Assembly (NCBI RefSeq): GCF_022968135.1 | Contig: NZ_JALJRA010000026.1 | Location: 1 to 51,573, forward strand | From: Pseudorhizobium tarimense | Lineage (GTDB): Bacteria > Pseudomonadota > Alphaproteobacteria > Rhizobiales > Rhizobiaceae | Length of the DNA stretch: 51,573 nucleotides | Direction of reading: 5' to 3' | In this document: piece after piece, positions 31,193-39,611 of the stretch | Layout: the number at the start of each line of letters is the position of its first letter | Numbering within the stretch: the first letter of the stretch is position 1 | Position numbers and translations under genes: made by a program | The notes under the pieces: model-generated | The model's database searches: none | What the model was told of the DNA's origin: nothing | What the model saw: the letters and a program-made list of their open reading frames with translations, nothing else

Positions 31193-32641
31193 TCAGCCGA
31201 TGGAGCCTATATCATAGACCGGCGGCAGCTGCTCGAAAGTGTTGCGCACGGTCGTCAGTGCATTGCTGAGTGTCGCATGGCTCATCCGTCCGCCAAGACA
31301 GATGCGGATGCCGCCGCCGTGGCCGGCACCGGCGATGAAGGGTTCCGACGGCGAAACGGCGACGTTCTGATTTGCGAGGGCGCGCACCAGCCTGTCTTCC
31401 GTCCAGTGAGCCGGAACCTTCAGCCAAGCGCAGAGCGCGAGCGGGTGGCTGGAGGCGATATGCCCCTCAAGGACTGTCGCCGCGACTGACTGGCGTGCGC
31501 GCGCCTCTCGGCGCTGGACGTCGAGCAGCCTCTGGGCCGTACCGTTCTCGATCCAGCGGGTCGCGATCTCACCGCTCAGATAGGTGCCGCTCCAGCTCGA
31601 CACGCGCAGGATCGACGCAGCGCGGATCGAATAGGACGGGGGGACCACCAGATAGCCGACGCGCAGTCCCGTCAGCACCGTCTTGGTGAAGCTGGTGACG
31701 AAGAAGCCGAGCTCCGGCAGCATTTCTGCCATCGACGGGAGATCCTCGTCGACCATCGGGCGGCACACCTCGTCCTCCACGACGAAAATACCGTAACGAG
31801 CGGCAATGGCGGCGATCTCCTTCCGCCGTACGGCTCCCATGACGTGCCCCGTGGGATTGTTGAGGGTGGGGATCAGGACCATCGCGCGTACTCCGCCGGC
31901 AGCACAGGCCGACTCCAGTGCGTCAGGCAAGATGCCTTCGCCGTCCGTGGGCAGGCCCTTCAGGCTGAAGCCCAGGACGTTGGACAGGCCGATGATGCCG
32001 TGATCGGTCAGGTTTTCGCACAGGATCACGTCGCCCGGGCGCGCGATACAGCTGAGCGCGAGAAAGACGCCGTGGGCTGCGCCATTGGTGACGAGGATGC
32101 GATCGGCACCGGCCGTGACGCCCAGTCTGCGCAGCCAGAGGCGCGCCGTCTCGCGGTGCCGGTCAAGGCCTGCAATCGGCCGACAGGGGCGCATGAAGCT
32201 TGCAGTGTCGCTTTCGGCAAGCTGGTGGAAGATCTCGCGGCAGGCCGCCTCATGCTCGTCGATATACACTCCGCGGATGATGGAAAGGTCGAGCACCTCG
32301 TTGGGGCTGTGATCGAGCATCATGCGCCCGGCGCGGTCGGTCACGCGGGCCTTGACGAAGGTGCCCCGGCCGATCTCGCCGCTGAGGAAGCCCAGCCGTT
32401 CCGCTTCCTTGTATGATAAGCTGACGGTCTGGACCGAAAGACCGAGATCGCGAGCCAGGTCGCGGTGCGTCGGCATGCGATCCATCGGCTTCAGCACGCC
32501 AGCATCGATATCGGCGATGATGCGCTCGGTCAGCGCCGCGTGCTTCGTCACGCCCTTCTGCTTGATGAGGTCCGGCCGCCACACCACCGGTCTCGTCGTG
32601 AGAACGGGACCGGTGGTGTGGGGATTGGCTTGGCGACGCAT
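31193..32641 (-). CDS. enuR: EnuR, MocR/GntR-type regulator of ectoine use
   Basis: 482 residues. N-terminal winged helix of the GntR type (DRMPTHRDLARDLGLSVQTV then SLSYKEAERLGFL) joined to an aminotransferase-like domain. The PLP lysine is K320 in FVTSFTKTVLTG, with NNPTG and VEDEVC upstream as in active-site relatives. EnuR represses ectoine genes and is released when intermediates of ectoine breakdown (N-acetyl-diaminobutyrate, diaminobutyrate) react with the bound PLP. It is encoded just upstream of eutB on the same strand and is probably first in that transcript. A 7-bp inverted repeat sits upstream (32687-32710). Confidence 0.9.
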   Translation of the reverse strand: MRRQANPHTTGPVLTTRPVVWRPDLIKQKGVTKHAALTERIIADIDAGVLKPMDRMPTHRDLARDLGLSVQTVSLSYKEAERLGFLSGEIGRGTFVKARVTDRAGRMMLDHSPNEVLDLSIIRGVYIDEHEAACREIFHQLAESDTASFMRPCRPIAGLDRHRETARLWLRRLGVTAGADRILVTNGAAHGVFLALSCIARPGDVILCENLTDHGIIGLSNVLGFSLKGLPTDGEGILPDALESACAAGGVRAMVLIPTLNNPTGHVMGAVRRKEIAAIAARYGIFVVEDEVCRPMVDEDLPSMAEMLPELGFFVTSFTKTVLTGLRVGYLVVPPSYSIRAASILRVSSWSGTYLSGEIATRWIENGTAQRLLDVQRREARARQSVAATVLEGHIASSHPLALCAWLKVPAHWTEDRLVRALANQNVAVSPSEPFIAGAGHGGGIRICLGGRMSHATLSNALTTVRNTFEQLPPVYDIGSIG

Positions 32642-32686
32642 GAAATTGCCTCGTTATTCGAGAACCTAATTTCATGACATTATGCA

Positions 32687-32710
32687 TGCTTCAGTGCAAA
32701 AGATGAAGCA
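32687..32710. promoter_or_regulatory. Inverted repeat upstream of enuR, candidate operator
   Basis: TGCTTCA (32687-32693) and TGAAGCA (32704-32710), a perfect 7-bp inverted repeat with a 10-base spacer, lies 46-69 bases upstream of the enuR start in the 170-base gap after doeD. GTGC/GCAC steps flank the arms. Position and symmetry fit a regulator site; identity with EnuR sites is not established. Confidence 0.45.
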
Positions 32711-32811
32711 CTATGCAGTCGCACATTGTCTTTGCCTTCCTCATAAGCAATGTGCTGTGGATGGAGCAGATGGCGGCCGGGGTGAAAGGCCGCCGGTCCG
32801 GATTAGTCTAG

Positions 32812-34215
32812 TCAAACCGCTTCCCCGACTCGCACCAGATCGTCCATGACGGCACGAACCGCGGCTTCGGCAATGGAAACGATCTCGTCGACCTCGGCCT
32901 TCGTCGTCACCAGCGGCGGAGCGAAACCAAGGATGTCGCCATGCGGCATGGCGCGGGCGATGAGGCCGCGCTCGCGCGCCGCCTTCGACACGCGTGCTCC
33001 GACCGACAGGTTCTGCTTGAACCGCGTCTTCTTCTCCCGGTCCGCTACGAATTCGATGGCGCCCATCAGTCCGACGCCGCGCACTTCGCCGACAATCGGA
33101 AGCTGGGCGAACCTCGCCTTCAGCTGCTCCTGGAAATAGCTGCCCACTGTGCGGGCATTGCCCGGAAGGTCCTCCTTCTCCACAATGTCGAGGACGGCGT
33201 TTGCCGCGGCGGCGCCGATCGGGTGGCCCGAATAGGTATAGCCATGGGAAAATGCGCCGACGCCGTCGGCCCCGTCTTGCAGCACCTTGAACACCTTCTC
33301 GCCGACGATCGCGCCCGAGAGCGGGAAATAGGCGGAGGTCAGCCCCTTGGCGACGGTGATCAGGTCGGGTTCGATGCCGTAATGCTGCGATCCGAACATG
33401 GAGCCGGTGCGCCCGAAGCCGGTAATGACCTCGTCGGCGATGAGCAGGATATCGTACTTCTTGAGGACCGTCTGGACTTCCTCCCAATAGCCCTGCGGCG
33501 GCGGCGTGATACCCCCGGTTCCGAGGACCGGTTCGGCGATGAAGGCGCCGATCATGTCCGGATCCTCGCGCAGGATCAGAGCCTCGAGCTCATCTGCGCG
33601 GCGCTTGGAGAATTCCTGCTCCGTCTCGCCCGCTTCCGCGCCCCAATAATGATGTGGCGCTCCAGTATGGAGAATCCCTGCCCGCGGCAGGTCCATGTGG
33701 TCGTGATAGAAGCTCATGCCGGTCATCGAACCGGAAACGACGCTGCAGCCGTGATAGCCACGCTCGCGGGAAATGATCTTCTTTTTGTTCGGCTTGCCAC
33801 GCAGGTTGCTGTAGTACCAGACGAGCTTGGCCTGGGTCTCGTTGGCGTCCGAGCCGGACATCCCATAGAACACCTTGCTCATCTTGCCCGGTGCCATCCT
33901 CACTAGGCGATCGGAGAGAATCGCCAGTTCATCCGTCGTGTGGGCGGCATAGGAGTGGTAGTAGGCGAGCCGGTAGGCCTGGCGGGAAATGGCTTCGGCG
34001 ACTTCCGTCCGGCCGTATCCGACATTGACGCAGTAGAGCCCGGCGAAACCGTCGATCAGCTCCTTGCCATGTGCATCCTGGATACGGATGCCCTTGCCGG
34101 TCTCTACGATCGTCGGGTTGCCCATCTTGCCTGAGGCGAAGTCCTTGAGCTGCGTGAAAGGATGCAGGACCGAACTACGGTCCATTTCGGCGATCTGGTC
34201 GAGGTTGATGGTCAT
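32812..34215 (-). CDS. doeD: Diaminobutyrate transaminase (DoeD)
   Basis: 467-residue class III aminotransferase. It moves the gamma-amino group of L-2,4-diaminobutyrate to give aspartate-beta-semialdehyde. Motifs: GFAGLYCVNVGYG near the N-terminus, YHGCSVVSGSMTG, the aspartate in LLIADEVITGFGRTG and the PLP lysine in TVAKGLTSAYFPLSG. The frame is open to 34374, but ATG 34215 has AAAGGAG seven bases upstream and matches family length. It begins 13 bases after doeC. Relatives include omega-amino acid transaminases; the ectoine context supports DoeD. Confidence 0.9.
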   Translation of the reverse strand: MTINLDQIAEMDRSSVLHPFTQLKDFASGKMGNPTIVETGKGIRIQDAHGKELIDGFAGLYCVNVGYGRTEVAEAISRQAYRLAYYHSYAAHTTDELAILSDRLVRMAPGKMSKVFYGMSGSDANETQAKLVWYYSNLRGKPNKKKIISRERGYHGCSVVSGSMTGMSFYHDHMDLPRAGILHTGAPHHYWGAEAGETEQEFSKRRADELEALILREDPDMIGAFIAEPVLGTGGITPPPQGYWEEVQTVLKKYDILLIADEVITGFGRTGSMFGSQHYGIEPDLITVAKGLTSAYFPLSGAIVGEKVFKVLQDGADGVGAFSHGYTYSGHPIGAAAANAVLDIVEKEDLPGNARTVGSYFQEQLKARFAQLPIVGEVRGVGLMGAIEFVADREKKTRFKQNLSVGARVSKAARERGLIARAMPHGDILGFAPPLVTTKAEVDEIVSIAEAAVRAVMDDLVRVGEAV

Positions 34216-34228
34216 GGGGAGGCTCCTT

Positions 34229-35707
34229 TTATGCAGCGAGGTTGCCGAAGCAGACGTATTTTGCTTCGAGATATTCCAGCAGACCGTGGCGTGACCCTTC
34301 ACGGCCGAGGCCGGATTGCTTCCAGCCCCCAAAGGGGATCGGTGCACCGGTGAACTTCGGTGTGTTGACGGCAACCATGCCGTATTCGAGCCGGTCGGTC
34401 AGACGCATCGCCCGTCCGAGATCGTTGGTATAGACATAGGCTGCGAGGCCCATCTCCGTGAAATTGGCACGGGAAAGCACGTCCGTCTCGTCATCGAAGG
34501 AGAGGATCGCAGCCACGGGACCAAAGGTCTCCTCGTGCGCGATCACCATGTCGTCGGTGACGTCGGCAAGCACGGTCGGTGTGACGAAGTTGCCGCCAAG
34601 CGGGCTGTCTTGGCCGCCACAAACGAGACGGGCGCCAGCCGACAAGGCTTGCGCAATCTGCTGGCGGCACTTTCCGGCAACGGAGGGGCGCGTCATCGGG
34701 CCGATTTCGACGCCGGGCTCGAGGCCGTGCCCGACGTTGAGTTCGCGCGTGGCCTTCGCGAACCGATCAACGAAACGATCGTAGATGCTGCGCTGGACAT
34801 AGATGCGGTTGGCCGCAAGGCAGTCTTGGCCGGACGTGGCGAACTTTGCCTTGATGCAGTCGCTGACGGATCTGGAAAGATCGTAATCGTTGAACAGGAT
34901 GAAAGGCGCATGGCCCCCGAGTTCCATCGACGCTTTCTTCACGGTCGCTGCAGATTGGGCGAGAAGGATGCGTCCCACCTCCGTCGAACCGGTGAAGGAA
35001 AACGCTCGCACGTCGGTATTCTCGAGAAGGCGCCGGGCAAGTGGCGCAGCTTCGCCGGTGAGAACCTGAAAGACGCCTACAGGGATGCCAGCGTGTTCGG
35101 CGAGCTTCGCGAGGGCTAGCGCGGAGAGTGGTGTTTCGGGTGCCGGTTTGACTATCATCGTACAGCCTGCCGCGAGAGCGGCGCCGACCTTGCGGGTGAT
35201 CATGGCGGCGGGGAAGTTCCAGGGTGTGATGGCAACGGTAACGCCCAGGGGCTGCATCTGCACCGAAAGGCGGCTACCGGGCAGATGGCTCGGAATCGTC
35301 TCGCCATAGGCCCGCTCGCCTTCGGCAGCGAACCAGTCGAAATAACTCGCAGCATAGGAAATCTCGCCCAGAGATTCCGCCAGGGGCTTGCCCTGTTCGC
35401 ACGTCATGATGCTGGCGAGGTCCTGAGCATTCTCACGCATCAGCCTGGCCCATTTTCGCAGGATCTTCCCGCGTGCAGCCGGTAGCCTCTCGCGCCAGTC
35501 GAGAAAGGCGCGCTTGGCCGTTTCCACGGCAGTGTCCGCATCTTCCAGGGAGCAGGAAGCAACGTCGGCGAGATGATCCTGAGTGGCGGGATCCATGACC
35601 GGCATTGTTTCGCGACGTTCCACCCATCCCCCACATAAGAAGGCGCGGCGCTCCAACAGATCCGGTCGCTTCAAATCTCTAAGGGCAGCTATAGCGATAC
35701 CGTGCAT
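34229..35707 (-). CDS. doeC: Aspartate-semialdehyde dehydrogenase (DoeC, GabD-like)
   Basis: 492-residue aldehyde dehydrogenase. NAD(P)-binding TPWNFPAAMITRKVGAALAA, the catalytic glutamate in MELGGHAPFILF and the nucleophilic cysteine in SGQDCLAANRIYV are intact. By sequence it resembles succinate-semialdehyde dehydrogenases; in the ectoine pathway it would oxidise L-aspartate-beta-semialdehyde to L-aspartate. ATG 35707 follows GGAGG by five bases. It is the first gene of the minus-strand island and diverges from the AsnC/Lrp gene across 116 bases. Confidence 0.9.
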   Translation of the reverse strand: MHGIAIAALRDLKRPDLLERRAFLCGGWVERRETMPVMDPATQDHLADVASCSLEDADTAVETAKRAFLDWRERLPAARGKILRKWARLMRENAQDLASIMTCEQGKPLAESLGEISYAASYFDWFAAEGERAYGETIPSHLPGSRLSVQMQPLGVTVAITPWNFPAAMITRKVGAALAAGCTMIVKPAPETPLSALALAKLAEHAGIPVGVFQVLTGEAAPLARRLLENTDVRAFSFTGSTEVGRILLAQSAATVKKASMELGGHAPFILFNDYDLSRSVSDCIKAKFATSGQDCLAANRIYVQRSIYDRFVDRFAKATRELNVGHGLEPGVEIGPMTRPSVAGKCRQQIAQALSAGARLVCGGQDSPLGGNFVTPTVLADVTDDMVIAHEETFGPVAAILSFDDETDVLSRANFTEMGLAAYVYTNDLGRAMRLTDRLEYGMVAVNTPKFTGAPIPFGGWKQSGLGREGSRHGLLEYLEAKYVCFGNLAA

Positions 35708-35780
35708 GAGGCCTCCAAGGGTTTACACGCAGTCTAGTTGTGAGTGATGATCATGGCGCTGCGTGTCCGTGCTAGGAGGC

Positions 35781-35819
35781 GCAGGAATTTGGCTAACTTC
35801 CGAGCTAGACGCAGGAATT
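35781..35819. repeat. Direct repeat in the doeC/asnC intergenic region
   Basis: GCAGGAATT occurs at 35781-35789 and 35811-35819, 30 bases apart (about three helical turns, same face of DNA). The second copy contains the AGGA that serves as the regulator's ribosome site. Placement suggests AsnC/Lrp-type cooperative binding. Confidence 0.4.
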
Positions 35820-35823
35820 CCGC

Positions 35824-36294
35824 ATGCCCGTACTCGATAGAGCTGACAGGGCTCTTCTTGATGCTGTTCAAAAGAACAACCGACTGACGTCGGAAGAACT
35901 GGCCCAGATCGTCAATCTCTCACCCACCGCCTGCCAGCGAAGATTGAAGCGGCTGCGTGAGGAGGGCGTGATTGAGGCGGACGTATCCATCATTTCGCCC
36001 AAGGCTGCCGGGCGCAGCATCACAATGATCGTTCTTGTATCGCTTGAGCGAGAGCGAGCAGACATCGTTGACCGTTTCAAGGCAGCGATCCGTGCGACGA
36101 AGGAAGTGATGATCGGCTACTACGTGACGGGCGACGCCGATTTCATTCTGGTCATCACCGCGAAGGACATGGAGGACTATGAAGCCTTCACCCGCCGGTT
36201 CTTCTACGAAAATCATGACATCAAAGGGTTCAAGACGATGGTGGTGATGGACCGGGTGAAGGCTGGCTTTGCATTCCCGATCATCGAACCATGA
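35824..36294 (+). CDS. AsnC/Lrp-family regulator (DoeX-like)
   Basis: 156 residues: an N-terminal helix-turn-helix (NNRLTSEELAQIVNLSPTAC then QRRLKRLREEGVIEADVSII) and a C-terminal RAM ligand-binding domain with KEVMIGYYVTGDADFILVIT and DIKGFKTMVVMDRVK. It is divergent from doeC, the position of AsnC-type regulators in ectoine-catabolic clusters of Proteobacteria (called DoeX in Halomonas, AsnC in Ruegeria). These act together with EnuR. The ATG at 35824 has CAGGAA upstream. Regulatory target is inferred. Confidence 0.88.
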   Translation: MPVLDRADRALLDAVQKNNRLTSEELAQIVNLSPTACQRRLKRLREEGVIEADVSIISPKAAGRSITMIVLVSLERERADIVDRFKAAIRATKEVMIGYYVTGDADFILVITAKDMEDYEAFTRRFFYENHDIKGFKTMVVMDRVKAGFAFPIIEP

Positions 36295-36690
36295 ATAGGT
36301 TTACTCCTCTTCAGCAGGCCGCGCATTGAGTTACTGCACATTGAATGCACGTGGAGTGCGTCTCGCCAATCTGGAGTCAGCGCATGGGTCACCGCTTGAC
36401 GTCTGAGACGCCAGTGCAATTCGTCAGGTGGTCCGGAACGGCTCTTACCCCGCCGGCCTCACCGAGAGACTGGTCTTGGGACTAACTTTGCCGTAAAATA
36501 CCTATGCAAGTCAGGATAGGCTCTGCTGTCACCGCCTGCACATGGCCCCGTGATTGCGAAGCACGGTCTTGCTTCGCAACTGGTCTCCGAGATGTTTCTG
36601 TACATGGGAAGATTCCGAAGAGCCACCGACCGATCTTCCTGACCTGTATTGATCCACGGCGGATGTCGAAATCAAGAAGGAGGAAGCGCA
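36295..36690. other. Intergenic, no gene recognised
   Basis: Nearly 400 bases after the AsnC/Lrp gene with overlapping short frames on both strands, none with a ribosome site. A strong ribosome site appears only at its right edge (36678-36685), serving the ORF at 36691. Confidence 0.4.
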
Positions 36691-36921
36691 ATGGCCGCTT
36701 TGCAGCAAGTCGAGGGGCAAGAGCCTCTGGGGCCGACAACATCCTCGCGCCTCATTAAGTCCGTGCCTGATCTTCATCGTTCAACAACTGCGAAGATGGA
36801 TTTCCTCCACAACCTGATGCGTCAGCAGGATCGTCCAGCTGAAGGGATGAGCTGGCGTCTGCTTCTCCTGGAGTGCGGTACGATCTGGGCGTGCTGTTCG
36901 GCAACGTCCGCGACTGGATGA
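36691..36921 (+). CDS. Hypothetical protein (76 aa), possibly truncated
   Basis: ATG 36691 follows AGAAGGAGGAAG, one of the best ribosome sites in the window. The product contains SSRLIKSVPDLHRSTTAKMD, FLHNLMRQQDRPAEGMSWRL and LLLECGTIWACC before a Ser/Ala end. Near 36873 another frame reads YDLGVLFGNVRDWMNYVDRR with natural composition, so the gene may be frameshifted and originally longer. No family recognised. It lies directly before an acyl-CoA dehydrogenase remnant. Confidence 0.4.
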   Translation: MAALQQVEGQEPLGPTTSSRLIKSVPDLHRSTTAKMDFLHNLMRQQDRPAEGMSWRLLLLECGTIWACCSATSATG

Positions 36922-36993
36922 ACTACGTCGATCGTAGATTCAACGTTACGGCCCGCTCCTGCCAGTTCGACGGTGGCAGGCTGACCTCCAACA

Positions 36994-37140
36994 GATTGCT
37001 CGGATGCGATCCAGATCCATGGTGGCTACGGCTACATGCGCGACTATCCCATTGAGCGCATCTGCCGGGATGTGCGCATCTGCCAAATCTACGAAGGCGC
37101 CAGCTATGTGCAGCGGATGGTGATTGCGCGAAACCTGTAG
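36994..37140 (+). pseudogene. Acyl-CoA dehydrogenase C-terminal remnant
   Basis: The last 47-49 codons of an acyl-CoA dehydrogenase are present: SDAIQIHGGYGYMRDYPIER, ICRDVRICQIYEGASYVQRM and VIARNL, then TAG 37138-37140. This is the C-terminal helix bundle with the FAD-contacting IHGGYGY and the YEGTSEIQ-type segment (here YEGASYVQ). Everything upstream is missing. Together with the broken HMG-CoA lyase at 39612-40397 it may be debris of a branched-chain acid (leucine-type) pathway. Confidence 0.85.
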
Positions 37141-37289
37141 CATCACCGCACGGTTGATCAACGGCGCGAGCGCTCATGCGGTGCTGTGGGCTGCCAGATC
37201 CGACGCTCCGTAAGTGACCTTGAAGCAGGCGGAGGAAGGGTTCCCTCATCACACTGCTTGAGCACCTGATAACCTAGGCGCTCTGCCGC

Positions 37290-38159
37290 TCAGTGAAGGT
37301 GCCTCAGCTTGTCCGGATTGCGCATCACATAGATCGCAGTCACCTTGCCGTCTTCGATGTCGAGCGCCGTGGTCTGCAGTTCGCCATCCGCCTCGCGGGT
37401 GATGAAGCCGGGCAGGCCATTGACCATGGTGATCCGCACAAGTTCCCAGCCGCCTTTCTCGAAGAAGCGCACCAGCGAACGCTGGACCTTCATGACGTCG
37501 TCGAGGCCGAAGAGCAGCCTAAGGGCTGCCGGGCGCTTGCCGCCACCATCGGAATGCAGGCTGACATCGGCCGAGAGCATGGCGGACAGCGTCGTCATGT
37601 CGCCGCTACGCGATGCAGCGAAGAAGGCCTGGGCAATTTCCAGTCCACGCTTCTTGTCGACCTTGAACCGGCTGCGCGCCTCGCGCACATGAGCGCGTGC
37701 TCGTGCCGCGAGTTGGCGGCAGGCAGGCGGCCCACGACCGATGGAGGCTGCCACCTCCTCGAATTCCAACCCGAAGACGTCGTGCAGCAGGAAAGCAGCG
37801 CGCTCCAACGGCGAGAGACGCTCCAGCGCCAGCATCAGCGGCAGGGTCACGTCCTCCTCTTCCTCCTCCTCCACGACAGGATCGGGAAGCCAGGGGCCGA
37901 TATAGGTTTCCCGCTTCTTCCGCGCCGACTTCAGCTGATCGAGGCAGAGCCGGGTGACAGTGCGGCGCAGGAAGGCTTCTGGCTCGCGCACCTCGCTCCT
38001 GTCGGCCGTCATCCAGCGGATGAAGGCCTCCTGCACCACGTCCTCGGCATCGGCCACCGACCCCAGCATGCGATAGGCGACGCGGATCAGCTTGGGACGC
38101 AGCGGCGCGAAACTTGCTGCGGCATCCTCCTGAAGATCTTGGCGGCCGACGCTCTCCAT
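37290..38159 (-). CDS. ECF41-group sigma factor with SnoaL-like C-terminus
   Basis: 289 residues. Sigma-2 (about 15-80, LIRVAYRMLGSVADAEDVVQ) and sigma-4 (about 115-165, RLSPLERAAFLLHDVFGLEF) are followed by a SnoaL-like extension (about 180-289). The ECF41 hallmarks are all there: WLPDPV between sigma-2 and sigma-4, DGGGK in the extension and NPDKL near the end. ECF41 proteins have no anti-sigma factor; the extension itself regulates activity. The ATG at 38159 overlaps the stop of the upstream decarboxylase-like gene by one base (TGATG). An acidic EEEEEE run in the linker is unusual. Confidence 0.92.
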   Translation of the reverse strand: MESVGRQDLQEDAAASFAPLRPKLIRVAYRMLGSVADAEDVVQEAFIRWMTADRSEVREPEAFLRRTVTRLCLDQLKSARKKRETYIGPWLPDPVVEEEEEEDVTLPLMLALERLSPLERAAFLLHDVFGLEFEEVAASIGRGPPACRQLAARARAHVREARSRFKVDKKRGLEIAQAFFAASRSGDMTTLSAMLSADVSLHSDGGGKRPAALRLLFGLDDVMKVQRSLVRFFEKGGWELVRITMVNGLPGFITREADGELQTTALDIEDGKVTAIYVMRNPDKLRHLH

Positions 38160-38629
38160 CAGGCGACGGCCTTCGCTGCGTCGGGGATGGCGGGCGTATC
38201 GACCCACAGTCCAAAGCCGACTGCCAATCGGTTCCAGCCGTTGATGACATTGATCATCAGGGTTAGCTTCACCTGTTCCTCCTGCGTGAACTCCGCCTCC
38301 AGCGCTTGGCGTGCAGCCTCCAGCGCAGGACCTTCCGAGAGCCGCGTCAGAGCATCAGTCCAGGCGAGCGCGGCCTGTTCGCGATGCGTGTAGCACGGCG
38401 CCTCGTGCCAGGCCGAGAGCAGATAAATACGCTGCTCCGTCTCACCCTTGGCACGGGCCTCGGACGTATGCATGTTGATGCAGTTGGCGCAGCCGTTGAG
38501 CTGCGAGGAGCGGATCTTCACAAGTTCTATGAGGTTCCATTCCAGGCTTGCGGCTACATCCATCGACAGGCTCATCCACTTCTTCATCAGGGCGGGAGAT
38601 GCGGCAAAGGGATCAAGTCTCGGTGTCAT
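38159..38629 (-). CDS. Carboxymuconolactone decarboxylase/AhpD-like protein
   Basis: 156 residues with the AhpD-like active site NGCANCINMHTSEAR, a C-x-x-C pair plus histidine, suggesting peroxidase-coupled thiol chemistry. The frame is open to 38689, but that would cover the promoter; ATG 38629 lies seven bases after AAAGGA and matches family length. It is the standard genetic partner of ECF41 sigma factors (the COE class of carboxymuconolactone decarboxylases, oxidoreductases and epimerases) and is translated ahead of the sigma gene in one unit. Physiological substrate unknown. Confidence 0.92.
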   Translation of the reverse strand: MTPRLDPFAASPALMKKWMSLSMDVAASLEWNLIELVKIRSSQLNGCANCINMHTSEARAKGETEQRIYLLSAWHEAPCYTHREQAALAWTDALTRLSEGPALEAARQALEAEFTQEEQVKLTLMINVINGWNRLAVGFGLWVDTPAIPDAAKAVA

Positions 38630-38661
38630 GGTCATGTCCTTTGTTGGAGTTACGACAACAT

Positions 38662-38688
38662 GACGAGGCAGCATCGCACGGTGTGACA
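38662..38688 (-). promoter_or_regulatory. ECF41-type promoter
   Basis: On the minus strand TGTCACA (38688-38682) and CGTC (38665-38662) are separated by 16 bases, matching the published ECF41 target promoter. It lies 33 bases upstream of the decarboxylase-like start, so the sigma factor very likely drives its own operon. Confidence 0.85.
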
Positions 38689-38689
38689 T

Positions 38690-39192
38690 GGGAGGGATGC
38701 TTTTCTAGCGGTTAGTGCCGTTTGGCGCATACGCGAGAAGCCGCTCAGCCGACGGTCAACCCGCTCCGTCAGCCACTTGGGCGCTGCGTCAGGTGGGGAG
38801 CAGTTTAGCTCACTCTCCGCGTTCTGACACGCCCTTGATCGCCGCCCGCCGCTAAGCTGTCCGGTCGGTGATGCTTGGTTGAAAGTTGAAGCAGGCCATG
38901 AATGCGGGGGTAGATCGTTGTGGCGCACGCAAGGTGAGACTGAACGAAGTGCAGGCAGCGGCTGAGGCGCCCCACAGGACACATCCTCATCGAAAAACGG
39001 AACAGATCGCAAACCGTCTGAAACTTGTGCTTGTCATGCGTGGCATCTACTTGGCCGATAGCTAACAACCTAGACGAGGTTGGGGCTCAACCGTTGCCTA
39101 GGTCGTCTTATCGGCGCCCGACGAGGCCGCTTACCTGACGGGACAAAGCTTTACCATTGATCGAGCCTCGTGATGAATTGGGGGCAGGGCGC
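38690..39192. other. Intergenic region with one weak small ORF
   Basis: A 55-codon plus-strand frame (ATG 38898 to TAA 39065) has a plausible end (KTEQIANRLKLVLVMRGIYL) but only a weak ribosome site and no family. Otherwise no gene, repeat or RNA element was recognised in these 500 bases. Confidence 0.3.
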
Positions 39193-39611
39193 CTAAGCAA
39201 GCGCCTCAGCGGCACCCGCCGCGCAACATCTAAGCAGCCAGCTCAAAGACTTTTCCAGTTGCTCCCTCGCATTCCGGTCGAACGGTCGACCGTGTGCAAA
39301 GAGGATGACTGCTGGGTCAAGTGCCACCAACCGACGCGCTGCTTCTTTCGTCGCATGTCCTTTGAGCCTCAGGATCGCGCGCAAGTAGTTGGCGCTTTTC
39401 CGGTCGGAGCAACTACACCGGCGGCTCTTGCCATCCCGCGGAACAACTCGGAGAGCTTTGGTTCCAGGTTTTGCACCAGGTCGGTCAGGATAAGCGTCCG
39501 GCTTGCTCGCTGATAGAAACAGATCTCGCAGAAGCCGGCGACGCCCGGCACTGCCACCTGATCAATCTCCTCTGCCCAGGCAGCCGGTGACTGGGACGAA
39601 AGGTCTATCAA
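39193..39611 (-). pseudogene. DUF4336 (metallo-hydrolase-like) C-terminal remnant
   Basis: Two minus-strand frames join into the C-terminal half of a DUF4336 protein: WAEEIDQVAVPGVAGFCEIC, FYQRASRTLILTDLVQNLEP, then after a frame change near 39370-39384 LRAILRLKGHATKEAARRLV and PAVILFAHGRPFDRNAREQL. The SRTLI-x-TDL and AHG-x-PF motifs are diagnostic. The N-terminal half, with the main metal site, is missing; the frame stops making sense at 39611, exactly where HMG-CoA lyase sequence begins on the other strand. Confidence 0.8.

Noticed and set aside
38629..38689. Upstream start (38689) for the AhpD-like gene
   Set aside because: Would place the ECF41 -35 element inside the coding sequence; ATG 38629 has the ribosome site.
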